NCBI GenBank assembly: GCA_900175165.2
Contig: FWWN02000692.1
Coordinates: 62,001-126,000, forward strand
Source of the DNA: Rhizomucor pusillus
Taxonomy: Eukaryota; Mucoromycota; Mucoromycetes; Mucorales; Lichtheimiaceae
Reading direction: 5' to 3'
Length of the DNA: 64,000 nucleotides
Part shown: positions 10,677 through 24,725 of the stretch, piece after piece
Layout: every line of letters starts with the position of its first letter
Position numbering within the stretch: position 1 is the first letter of the stretch
Notes under the pieces: model-generated
What the model was told of the DNA's origin: nothing
Databases searched by the model: none
What the model saw: the letters and a program-made list of their open reading frames with translations, nothing else
Program-made: the position numbers and the translations under genes

Positions 10677-13600
10677 ATGGAGGTTGCAATGGAAGACGTC
10701 CAGGATCATTCCGAGTCGGCACCTGTCATGTCTTCGGAGCACTCGGAACAGGACCAAGGTCACGAAGATACACCCGACTTGAACTCACCAAATGCAGCAA
10801 ACGTCTCCACGCCTTCATTTTCCACCCTCTCACCAACTGGCGTACCGAACCAAGAAAACCTGTCCAATAACCCTGAAGAGTCTCCGATGGAACAGCGCAA
10901 CCAGCCGTCGATGTTTAGGGCGTTCACCTTCTCGTACGACTTTGCCACGGCTGAACGCGCCAGAAATGGAGCCATGCCAAACAGAAGTATATCTTTTGCA
11001 GAAGGCGACGCAGCTACGCCTTCACACGGATCATCTGGTCTCTTCAGAGGTTCTCAGCGTGTACTGAACCGCTCCATGTCTTCTTTTACACAAGATGGCT
11101 CTCGGCAGGGGCACGGAGACTTGCAAAGCCGATCCAACAGCATGCTCTTGGGAGTCAGCCCTATTCGGCAAAGACATATTTCGCCTATGCCGCGATCGAG
11201 ATCCTCGGTCGGGTACCGTTATCGCAGAGCGCTTCCCGTTTCTTCTGGCTCTGAGATGGAGCGCTTGTCTACAAGCTTCCCTGGATCAAGCTTTGATACC
11301 GGTTTGATTTCACCGCTTACGCAACAACATCGCTACAACGACAACTTTTCTGACAATCTTTCGAGAGACAACACGACTGTTTCCAGTACTCCTTCCGAAG
11401 GTCTGCCACCAAACTCAAGACAGCAACAGGAGCATGCGGAACGTCAGGATAGTTGGTACCGAATTTCTTCCTCATTTGTACGACTCTTTCGCGCTGTAAG
11501 CAATGATGTGACGAACACGGAACAACAGCAGCAGCAGCAAGAACAAACGCAAGATCGACCTGATGCATCACATCCTATTACAACTACCGCAGCTACCGCA
11601 ACGAGGAACATCGTCCCATCGGATACTGCACCTGCAACAGCTGCTCCTTCACCGCAGCACCAGCATCAGCATCAGCATCGTTCTCCTCAGCAATCAAACA
11701 CAGCTATCAACGCGCGCTGCCCGAGTTTCTCTGAAGATGGTGATCCGGAAGATCTGCTTTGGTGCGTGTTTCATCTGCAGCAGCCCTGTGGCATCATCTA
11801 TCGCGCTAACTTTCCATATTAGCCCAATTTGTCGCGAAATTTTTAGGGAGGTGACCGTCACTTCATGTGGACACACGTTTTGGTAATTGGAATAGCTCTA
11901 TCGCAATGAAATCGTGACTAAACACGTTTTGTACTATGTACGTAGCAATCTTTGCATCACCCAGTATCTAGCTACTGCCAATAACTGCCCACTCTGTCGA
12001 GCCAGACTTTCCAATCAGAATCTATACCCAAACTTCCAATGTACGAACAGAGCACCGAAAAATTTGTCGCATTGTTGACTTTTCTAACATTATGGTTTCC
12101 TAGTCAACAAACTTGCGGAGCAGTATCGTGAAGGAAAGGAGTCTTCTGGCAAACGAATGTTTGGCTTAAACCCAAACACTGTAACGCTGAAGCCGGAAAT
12201 ACTTCAGAAAGCCATATCTGCCAGCCTCTTGGAAAATGTATTGAAGCACATGACGTACCAAGGTATGGCATACGCGTTCTTTTCTAGCAATAAATGGACA
12301 AGGCGTAGTAGCTCACGTTTGCTCTTCTTTTCTCTTTTTGAAAGATGCTTCCGAACTGATGCAAGAAGTGCTTGACAAGAAACGTCGCCAAGAGGACGAA
12401 GAAAAACTCGCTAAAGTTGTTCTTCTTGAAGCATTCTTGAAACAGCTAAAGGAAAAGCACGAATCTGTAAGCCTATTGACAGTCCACACAACGTTGAAGA
12501 TGATCGCTTATCCATTGATGTTAGACTATTACAAAGCTCCAGGAGCAAATGGGAGTTATTGAAAGTGATCTTCGTCGAACCAGGGAGCAGCTTCCTCCTC
12601 CAGAGGTTAAAGCTAATTTCAGCGAAGATGCTGTCCCGTCTCAACCGGGCGATTCCCACACTGACCACCGAGCTGGTGCTAAGAGAAAAATCGAGGTAAA
12701 TACTGCTATATCCTATAGGCGTCTGCAAATATTTTGACATGTATGCAGGAGGTATGGGGATTATTTGAAACTGCTATTGAAGAAACGCAGGGCGGAAGTA
12801 GCAAAGTCCAGTCCAAGAAACAACGTATCTTTTCCCGCTTCGAGGATCTCCAGGAACAGTACATTGAAGGCATCAGCTCAGGTTAGGAGAAGATTCCGTC
12901 GTTTAGAAATGTCTCGAGCTAATATAGAGATGCAGGTCAAACTAGCCTTGAAGATTTTTCGTCTATCCTCTATCAAACAACTCGCTTCAATAATTTCCGC
13001 GTCTTGGACACAATATATCACACAGACACTGTTAATGGTTCTTCAATTGTGTCATCCATCGACTTTGATCGCGACGACGAATACTTTGCAGTCGGCGGTG
13101 TTTCGAAGGATATTCGTATATACGACTTTAGCATGATCGCGGATGGAACACAAATGGCTGTCGATGAAGGAACCAATGCAGGAAACAGGAACCCCAGTTC
13201 TGGATTCATCGGTCCAAATAGAGCTTTCCAAACTATCCACTGCCCGGTCAAGGTGATAGATGTCGGATACAAGTTGAGGTAGGAGACAAAAGCATGGCAG
13301 GTGTCATCAGCATCATAATAATTGTTATTGGTCGTATGTTAGCTGCCTGAGCTGGAGTCAGTATCTCAAGTTTCAACTAGCAAGTTCTGATTATGAAGGA
13401 ATTATCCGCCTGTGGGATGTCAATGTTGGCCAATGCACTCGTCTTTTCGATGAACATGAACGGCGTACCTGGAGTGTAGACATCTGTACCGCCAATCCAA
13501 CATATATCGCATCTGGAAGCGACGATGCAACCGTCAAAGTCTGGTCGACGACGTGTCCCCGCTCCATCATGACCTTACAACATAACGGCAATGTTTGTTG

Positions 13601-14275
13601 CGCCAAGTTTGCACCTACTGTAGCCAACCTGCTCGCAGTTGGAACTGCAGGTACTTGATCAAAATTGTTATGTACTGCTCCTTGCAACGCCTAAGTGCTT
13701 GTTGTTGTGTAGACCATGAGACGTCATGCTATGATTTACGTTATGCAAATGCACCCGTACATGTTTTCCGGGGACACAAGAAAGCTGTCTCCTATGTACG
13801 TTGGATTGGTGATAACCAGATTGTCTCTGCGTAAGTGTACTTCCATCTTAGCATTTTCCTTTCTCTGCTTTACCAACGATCAACTGCAGCTCGACCGATA
13901 GCACTTTAAAGCGATGGAATCTCGATAAACATGAATGTGTCATGACGTACTCTGGACATCTTAATGAAAAGAACTTTGTTGGGCTGACGATCACGGACGA
14001 CTGGATCGCCTGCGGAAGCGAAACTAATTGCTTATACGGATATCACAAAGATTCTCGGTCTCCGGTAGCCATGTTCAATTTCCCCACGACAGCTCCGATG
14101 TCCGTAAGTATCTCAAACATTGTCTGCTTTTATATGTTCCCAACTGATACAAACATGGGGCCAGGCACCTGATGCACCGCAGTTTGTGAGCTCCACCTGC
14201 TGGAAACGAAACACAAAGACAATCCTTGCAGCGAGCAGCAAAGGTGTCATAAAAGTCTTACAATTGGATTCCTGA
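10677..14275 (+). CDS. cop1: E3 ubiquitin ligase COP1-like (RING, coiled coil, WD40)
   Basis: COP1 is the substrate-recruiting E3 of CRL4-linked light and growth signalling in plants and animals. About 361 low-complexity Ser/Gln-rich residues come first. Then a RING-HC finger is assembled across three exons (CPIC, SCGHTFC, NLC, NNCPLCRA), followed by a coiled coil (KRRQEDEEKLAKVVLLEAFL) and the COP1-type linker EQYIEGISSG. Seven-bladed WD40 repeats follow: SSIDFDRDDEYFAVGGVSKD, SSDYEGIIRLWDVN, ASGSDDATVKVWS, FRGHKKAVSYVRW, SASTDSTLKRWN, GHLNEKNFVGL and the final FVSSTCWKRN...GVIKVLQLDS. The order and wording match COP1 rather than a generic WD40 protein. The exon 1 donor is at 11762 and the RING resumes at 11823; later introns are mostly 50-110 bases. 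The long unstructured N-terminus is not conserved. No lesions seen. Confidence 0.92.
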
Positions 14276-15067
14276 AACGTACTTCTATGGACTGAAATGT
14301 TCCTTGCATGATTAAAAAGTTTGTTACCTTGATTCGACTGGGATATAGCTGCACTGTCCCCAAAACTTGGCGCATAAGACGATTATAATAGCTATCGCTT
14401 TATTCAGATTAAACCTCGTAGTATGGTCTGCTGTAGGCAAAGCGAAGCTCCGGTTTCATTTGAAGCCTTTACCAACCAGCAGATATTCTAAAGAGATAAA
14501 AACTCTTGTTTATTGCCCGGCCACGTCCAAAAAAAACCTAGGGACGCAGAAAGGCCGAAGTAGCGGTTGGAAATCGAAGGGTGAAAGCGAGAGTACGCGA
14601 GACTCGGTCGAGAGTGTTTATTCCGTAGAAGGATACGGAGTTCTTAATTTTGGATAAGTCCCTTCTAATGGATAATTTTGCCGTTCCTGAAATTTGAGTA
14701 TTAGAGCCGTGGAACTGACCGCTGGACGTAGCTTCCAAATGCTCTACATGAACAGTATTTAAAAGCAATGGTTACCAGTACTTGAGAGTTTGCACCCTTG
14801 TAAAATCTGCTTTATGGATAAGAGAAGTTGGCTTTTCAAATGCGGATCATTGATTGCTTGTGAGGGACCAACAAGTCCCTCGAACAGAGTATGGAGCTTT
14901 TTATTCACAACTATCTACATCTCAGTGATGGGGAATGCTATATTGAGCTATTAACGGGAGGAAGGCATTATTACGGAAAACATACTACGAATGTGTGATC
15001 TAGGGGAAGATAACATCGTTAGTCAAGCGATGATATTCCCGTGTAAGTTACGCTCAATAGATCACCT
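14276..15067. other. Convergent intergenic region
   Basis: Lies between the 3' ends of COP1 and poly(A) polymerase. Overlapping open stretches at 14367-14768 on both strands have no family character. A small perfect hairpin, AGGGAC-caacaa-GTCCCT, sits at about 14862-14879. Nothing else supported. Confidence 0.5.
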
Positions 15068-17385
<2,318 letters not shown>

Positions 17386-19024
17386 TGGGGTGGAAAGGGA
17401 AAAAAGAACAAAGGCAGGATTATTCGGAAGGAAAAATGAATATCGGCAACCATTTAAATTCGATGCCTTACGCCGACGGATTAAAGCTGGAAATGAAGAC
17501 GGGATCGCTGCAGCCCCCCTCTAGAGGTCGATGATCTAGAATAAATAATCACGGCAAGTTGAAGGACAGAACATACATATTCTTGTAAACAAGTGAAAGC
17601 GGATGATGTAAGAATATATTGCAATAAAGCGATGGAAGCAAAATATCAACAATGTAAAGCTGATCTCAAGTATCACGTAGCAGTCAATTGAAATACAATA
17701 TTGTAAGAAATCGAGCAAAAAGTTATTCCTTGCACCTAAAGATGGAAAGTTTCGAACAAGGTACAAACAACGGTTTCAAGTCAAGTACAGCGAACATCAA
17801 CATTTATGTTTTCAACAGCAATTTCGAACACGAGTGCCTCGACTGGATCTCGGCAAGAAGATTGCTTTAAGCATATCGGCTGCCGCTGCCACTGTTGTGA
17901 CAGCACTTCCCACCATTGATCCGTAAATAAATTACAAGGACTAATATGTAGTGGATCTTTTAGTCATAGCTTGATCCTAGCAGACGAGGTTTTTCGAAAT
18001 TTGGATGGTGGATATTATTCAGATGGATACTACACCAGTTTTACTTATTATTTATAATCTATATCCTCAAAACCTAGGTCCTACAGAGTTTCTAGATTTG
18101 CAAGATGCTCTTTCGTGAAAATTTGTAGCGCTGCCAGCTGCGATAATGCTGCAGGGACCTGATCTAGTGAATGGTAGTAATGCAGAACTATTCATTTCCT
18201 CGGAAAATGCCGCCAAAAATGGTCTCAAGGCAATACAAGGCAAGCAAGGCGTTCAAAACTGATTGTAATTTTTGACTAGCATCAGTCAGCCAAGTACGAG
18301 GATGACAGATACTACACATAAACCTCATAACTTTTGGGAACAGGCGGTGCCGCCTCCTCGTGGTGCTTCCTGGATACATCGTTGACTTGATCAACGTGAA
18401 CTGAACGGCACTCACATCAAAACGAAATAGATATGAATCATGTAAATAAACCCCGTTTTCAAGAACCAAACGTGTTGTCTTTTCATACATATGATTGTGG
18501 TGACCATAAGTTTTCTGATGCGCTACGTCTTTTAATACATAACAGGATGAGAGCTAGCTAGCAGTTTCGCTGGTACTCTATGCATATCATATAGCTAGCA
18601 CCATATGGTGGGTTTGTTTCTCCTATGTTGCCCTCTTTTACAATGTATACTTTCTTACAAAAACATGGAGAAATTCATTATTTCTGGCTCAGCTTTGGCT
18701 TTTCGTAACATCCAATAATCGCGGGCGCAGGCTTGCTTAGTAACAATGGATGCTCCGTACCGGAAGATCAAGCGACGTAGCCATGGTAGCAATAGCAGGA
18801 AAGTAAACTTACCTAGAAAAGCAAATAAGTAGCTCTTTTCCTCATAAAAAATGTGATATAGTAGGTAGCAACAGGCAGTCTTCAAAATAAGATATGCAAA
18901 AGCACTTTGTCAATACATAACATTCAATGATATTCATTGAGTCATTCCGTCGGAAGTGACACACACCAAAGATCTTCTTCAGCCACCGAGTTAATCGATA
19001 CGGCTCTTTACCAGCTTACCAGCA
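17386..19024. other. Divergent intergenic region, about 1.6 kb
   Basis: Between the divergent PAP1 and HIS4 genes. Minus-strand open stretches at 18188-18490 and 18655-18885 have no family character. AT-rich. It carries the presumed HIS4 control site described separately. Confidence 0.5.
18938..18944 (+). promoter_or_regulatory. TGAGTCA, Gcn4/Cpc1 (AP-1 type) site upstream of HIS4
   Basis: A perfect palindromic TGAGTCA lies 81 bases upstream of the HIS4 start codon. This is the consensus bound by Gcn4/CPC1 in general amino-acid control, and HIS4 is a classical target in yeast. Position and identity fit, but binding in this fungus is inferred. Confidence 0.6.
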
Positions 19025-21653
19025 ATGTTCATACCTTCACTCGACCTTGCCGGTTCAGTGCAATCTGAACTTAAGGCTACTATTGACCGCCTCGGTGCTG
19101 TGCTTCTAGAGAATGGCAGCGTGGACGCTGTCAAGGCGCTCATTCAACAGACTGGCTCAACTTTGTACTGGGTCTGTGCGTCTAACGTCGACGAAGCTGT
19201 CAACTTCTGGGACGCCGGTGTCTATAAGGTCGTTTTCCCAGCCAAGGAATATCAGCAATACCAGGACGAGTTGAGCAGCGTGCCCGAGGAGCGCATTGCT
19301 GTGGAGGGAACAGTTGACGATTTGCTGTTGTTTGAAAGCTATGCTCTGAAGCCGTCAGTTTATATTGTCAAGGCCAGTGTAAAGGGTGCACTTGGTGACT
19401 CTGCATTGCAGGCCTTTACTGCAAGCAACAAGAATCAATTGCTGTCCCAAGGCGGCGAGAGACGCGTGGTCATCCAGAATACCGATGAATTGACGCTCGA
19501 GGATATTGCACAGCTTCACAAAGTCAACCTTGACGTTGCTGTACCTGCGACTAAGCTGACAACCGCTTGGGAGGAGGAAAGTGGAAAGCTCAATGTTGGA
19601 AAGGCATTTTTGGCTTCTGCAACCACCGATCGACCTGATGGATTGTACACAACAATGGTAGTTGACGAACGTAACTCGGCCTTGGGGTTGGTGTATTCCA
19701 GCACCCAGAGCGTATCAGAGGCACTTCGCACCGGCCAAGGTGTCTATCAGAGTCGCAAGCATGGTCTCTGGTACAAGGGTGCTACTTCTGGCGCCACGCA
19801 GACTCTCATCAAAGTTGACTATGACTGCGACGGTGATGCTTTGCGATTCGTCGTTAAACAACATGGAGCCGGTAAAACATTGACCTCAATGGATGGAAGT
19901 ATGCAAATTTTGCTTATAATAACTGACAGGTTTCTGCCACTTGAATACTCGTACATGCTTCGGCGCCGACACTGGTTTGAGTGCATTGCAGCAAACTTTG
20001 CAGAGCAGAAAGGAGAGCGCGCCCGCCGGATCGTACACTGCTCGCCTTTTCAATGATCCAAAACTTCTCCGGGCCAAGATTCTGGAGGAAGCTGAAGAAT
20101 TATGCGACGCCAATACCAAAGAGGAGATCGCGTGGGAAGCTGCAGACCTTATTTACTTTGCTCTCACAAAGTGTGTCAGTACCGGCGTATCATTGGAAGA
20201 TGTCGAAAAGAACTTGGACAGGAAGGCTCGCAAGGTCACACGACGACCTGGCAATGCCAAGCCCAAGTTTAGTGAACAGCAACAACAGCAGCAGCAGCCT
20301 AAGAAAGAAGAAAACGAGAAGCCTTCAGACGGCAAGATTCGCATGTCCACTTATTCGCTGTCAGAAATCTCTGCAGAAAAGCGCTCTGAACTTTTGCTTC
20401 GACCTATCATCGACTCTACGGAGATTATCAACCGTGTTACTCCTATCATGAAGGATGTTCGCCAACGCGGTGACGCTGCCCTTATCGACTTGACTGCCAA
20501 ATTCGATCGCGTTCAGCTCCAGACTCCTACCATCAAAGCACCCTTCCCTGAATCCATGATGCAGCTTGACCCGCAAACCAAGGCAGCTATCGATCAGGCT
20601 TACGAAAACATTTACAAGTTCCACGATGCTCAGATGGACCGCGAGACCCTCCGAGTCGAAACCATGCCTGGTGTTGTTTGCACCCGTTTTGCTCGTCCTA
20701 TTGAAAGAGTTGGATTATACGTTCCTGGTGGCACTGCAGTCTTGCCATCGACCACGCTTATGTTGGGTATCCCAGCAAAGGTTGCTGGATGCTCCGAAAT
20801 TGTCATTGCCACTCCTCCCCGACCCGACGGTACCGTCGTTCCTGAAGTCTTGTACGTTGCTCATAAGATTGGCGCTACTCACGTTGTCATGGCTGGTGGT
20901 GCTCAAGCAGTCGCTGCTATGGCCTATGGTACCCAGACTGTTCCCAAGGTAGACAAGATCTGTGGTCCTGGTAACCAATACGTAACTGCCGCCAAGATGG
21001 TCGCACAGAATGATACTTCCTGCCTTGTTTCCATCGATATGCCCGCTGGTCCCTCTGAAGTCTTGGTTATTGCTGATAAGACAAGCAACCCAGCTTACGT
21101 TGCATCTGACTTGTTGTCACAGGCCGAGCACGGTGTTGATTCGCAGGTAGTCCTTGTAGCTGTTGATCTGAACGAGCAAGAGCTGGCTGCAATTGAAGAT
21201 GAAATCCATACCCAAGCATCCAGACTTCCTCGCGTTGAAATTGTTCGCCAGAGCATCCCCAAGTCGTTTACTCTCAAGGTTGATACCATCGAGCAGGCAG
21301 TCGCATTCTCCAATGACTATGCTCCCGAGCACTTGATTTTGCACACTGAAACCGCAGAGGCATTGGTGCCAAAGATCATGAACGCAGGCAGTGTATTCGT
21401 TGGACCCTACTCTCCTGAAAGCTGTGGAGATTATGCATCCGGTACCAACCACACTCTCCCCACCTACGGCTACTCTCGCATGTACTCTGGCGTCAACACC
21501 CTTACATTTGTCAAGCACATCACCTCCCAGCAATTGACTGCCGATGGATTGAACCGCCTTGGTGACACTGTCATGCGCCTAGCTGAAATTGAAGGATTAG
21601 AAGCTCACAGAAACGCTGTGGCCATCCGCATTGCAAATATTCGCAAGGAGTAG
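19025..21653 (+). CDS. HIS4: HIS4-type trifunctional histidine biosynthesis protein
   Basis: Fuses phosphoribosyl-AMP cyclohydrolase, phosphoribosyl-ATP pyrophosphatase and histidinol dehydrogenase, covering steps 2, 3 and the last two oxidations of histidine synthesis in the cytosol. It spans 856 residues after removal of one 58-base intron (19872-19929), which joins HGAG to FCHLNTRTCFG, the cyclohydrolase metal motif. The cyclohydrolase is N-terminal, with DCDGDALRFVVKQHGAG at its active site. The pyrophosphatase region follows with KILEEAEELCDANTKEEIAW. A Gln-rich linker leads into histidinol dehydrogenase (VERVGLYVPGGTAV-like start, CGPGNQYVTAAK, SIDMPAGPSEVLVIADK, QAEHGVDSQVVL, ESCGDYASGTNHTLPT). 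Length and order match fungal HIS4. It has an upstream TGAGTCA site and is convergent with the transporter relic. Confidence 0.96.
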
Positions 21654-21787
21654 AGAAAAACAAAAAAAGTATCAAATGTATAGTACCGACGTAAAGTTGC
21701 TATTTTTTTTTTTTTTTGTAAAGAAAAAGTTTATACAGACAACTCTAATTTCGACGGGAGGAATCCTCACGTCTGAGAACGCAATTG

Positions 21788-24523
21788 TTACATTTTAACT
21801 TGACCTGCCTGTATAGCAGCATAATCATCTACGGTGAAGGGCACATAGGTCGTATTCCGAAGCCAATAGATAGGCTGGTGATCCTTTGGAATTTTGTCCA
21901 ACTCTATGCCCTAGTTTCTAAATGCCGTCTTTTGTTGCTTGAAAGTTCCTGTGAGCTCCATGTTTGGAACAAACCGGATGAAAAGCGGCACGGCGTACTT
22001 TGGCAGATTTGCGGACAAGTAAGCATAGAGGTTGGCTAGATCTATCTGAGCACCATCTCGGAGCTTGATGGCAGCCATGTCTATAGCAAGAGTGCATTAT
22101 TGTTTATCAACAACAAGGTCGATGTGTCAGTTCTGATCTGATTATCACCCTCTCTTACGTGCACGACCGTCATGTTTGGACACCAAGGTACCGTACACGT
22201 TGACTTCAGCGATATCCGGATGAGCGCTCATGACCTTGGCAACTTCGGTCGTAGCTACATTTTCGCCGTGTCATCTAAACGTATCACCTAGCCGGTCGCA
22301 AAAGTATATAAATCCTTCCAAGCTCATTTTGACGAGGTCGCCTGACGCAAAAAATGAATCGCCCTTTTGAAAGACGTTTCGCATGATTTTGCTCCTGGTT
22401 GCCTTTTCGTTGTTGTAGTAACCATTGAAGGGAATCCGACTCGTCTCCTCGAACCCTATCAACAGTTCACCAGGCTCGTCGTAATCGCTTTCGATGCAGA
22501 ATCCATTCATGTCTCTAAGAGGTTCGTACGTCGATCGATCGATTTTGATTATCCTGATATCTTTTCGCAGAATACGCAGCAAAGGGCCGTGTTTTGCAAC
22601 TGCGCCAGCTCCGTAGTCGTTGGTGTTTACATTTATTATGCCAACTGGTCCTTCTGTGCTACCATAGAACTCGCAAATCTTTTGCACAACAACAGCACGA
22701 GTTGGATCAGCAATGATTATTGTTCAGTAGACAGCATTGCTGTGTTACCTTTCTCTAAATTTAATCCATACATCAGGAGACACACCGTTGCCGTATGCGA
22801 CTTTGACCGTATGTTTTCTTTCATACGGGTTTGGCGGCTGGTTCATTAGGTATCGGCAGAGTTCACCGATTTACTTGTTTGCGTGTATGGTTAGTCGAGT
22901 CCGTGGTAGAGAAGAAAAAAAGGATTAAAGGAATAAAACGTACATGGAACATGGTAACATTGTACTTTACACAGTCCTCCCAAAAGCGGCTTGCTGAGAA
23001 CTTGCGTACGACTACAAACTTGGTACCTGCAACGAGTGAAGAAAAATGGGACAGGAACACTGTTGTGCCAGAAAAGAAATAGAAGCAGTGTTTTAGTGAT
23101 CACAGACGAGTTTCGCGCTTCGAGAAGTCAAAAACTTACATCCAGTACCGTGATACAGCGGCAGACAGCAATATTCAATATCGTCCGGTGTCCTCCCAGC
23201 GAGTATAGCACCAGTTCGCATAATACCTAAATGGTAAACATCGACGTTGTGTAAGTATACATACATATTTAACATTGCTTCGCAAGTAGGGAAACACAAA
23301 GAAATATACTTACCGTTGATGCGGACGTGAGGTACAATGGCTGCCTTGGGCATACCCGTTGTACCACTGTGTCAATCATTTTTGCGCACGTGGCACGATG
23401 ATCAGATTCTAGGCCAAGGATAGCCGTCAACTGTTTGCTGTTTCCTTACATACCTGGTGTAAATAAGCACACACGGAGTGTAAGGAGTGATGCCTTTCAG
23501 ACACGCCTCTCCAATATCCTCGTCGGTAGCGCTGAGCTGCCGCAAAGTGGAAGGCGTTAAGCACGGGGCGATCTGGCACGTTGCACTATTGTCGAACTCA
23601 GTCGCTTCGCCGTAGGCAACAAAGTTTATCCCCTTTTCCTTGGCAGCTTCGGCAACCGTCGCGACCATCGGTTCGTAAACCCGGTCGAACAGGAGCAAGC
23701 TTGTTTTCGCGACCGTCAAGCAGTGCAGCAGCGGATCCTGAGAAAGGTTATTGTTGATCAGAGCTGGGACAGCACCGATGCGCAAAGTAGCCCACAACGC
23801 GATCAATATACACGGATGGTTCTGTTGCATCACACAGACGATATCTGTAAAAATGAAAGTCAAAAAGCTGCTCCAGTCATTATTGTCATTGGCGACACAC
23901 TTCCGTCCTTCTTGATGCCCTGCGCAAGTAGCCAATGCGCCTACATCATAGGTAAGATGGTTGATTGACATTAGCTGACTCTGCAACGTTTTGTCGTTTT
24001 GCAATAGGTGCGTACTAATCGATTGATAGCTGTGTAAAAAAAAAAAGAAATTGGGTCTTGAGTATATGCATGCAGAGTAATAGATGCCAAGTTTCGTTCA
24101 TTTTGATAGTTGACGTACCTTGCTCGAGCTCGCGAAAAGTATATGATCGATCGTCATACAGAAGGTACACTCGGTCAGGCATAGCCCGGGCTTGGTTCTT
24201 GAAACGGTAGTAAAGATGGCGCTCGTCCCTGGCTTCATCCATCTCGTGTCTGTGCCGTCCAATGTTATTATTCCCATCTGATGTATCACCCGTAGTGATA
24301 CTTGCCCTTTTTCAACTTTCCGCGCTGCCAGTACGTGAGACAGATCGCTTCGTATCGAATAACGCGCATCGACATACATGGCACCCAAGGTTGCTGCAGC
24401 GGCAGCTAAACCTATCGACAAAAGTTTAGATATATCAATCAATTGCCTAACGAAATCATACAATGTTACCAGTAGTAAGCATTGTGTCAGAAGATTATAA
24501 AGCGGCAGTGTTTGAAAAGACAC
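21788..24523 (-). pseudogene. FAT1: Fat1/SLC27-type long-chain fatty acid transporter and very-long-chain acyl-CoA synthetase, disrupted
   Basis: Members import and activate long fatty acids at the membrane. The N-terminus has a hydrophobic segment (LLSIGLAAAAATLGAMYV). Then come YRFKNQARAMPDRVYLLY, the AMP-binding P-loop YTSGTTGMPKAAIVP (split by an intron), ICEFYGSTEGPVGIIN, a GDLVKMSLEGFIYFCDRLGD motif and the usual C-terminal GIELDKIPKDHQPIYWLR. A 14-base micro-exon (24016-24029) is needed to read ELEQAINRLAHWLLAQG. Three stops interrupt conserved words: TAA at 22871-22873 replaces Tyr in FHYIGELC, TGA at 22271-22273 replaces Trp in TFRWHGEN, and TAG at 21911-21913 replaces Glu in RNEGIELDK. 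The acceptor before ICEFYG also fails to restore frame. The rest is well conserved, so decay is probably recent. Terminal stop TAA is at 21788-21790. Confidence 0.8.
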
Positions 24524-24725
24524 GGATGAAGGAGGGAAAGAAATATAAAAAAGAACAAAAAATTAGCTCAGGGTTCAACCATGAATCTATCTAGCTCTCA
24601 CGATCAGTGATCTTTCTCACGTCCGCAAAAGATGACAAAGTTCATGCAAACAAAATTCATTTATTCGATAAAAGAAAAGCAGAGGAAAAAGAAAAGAAGG
24701 ATGAAATATTTATTTAACGGCACTC

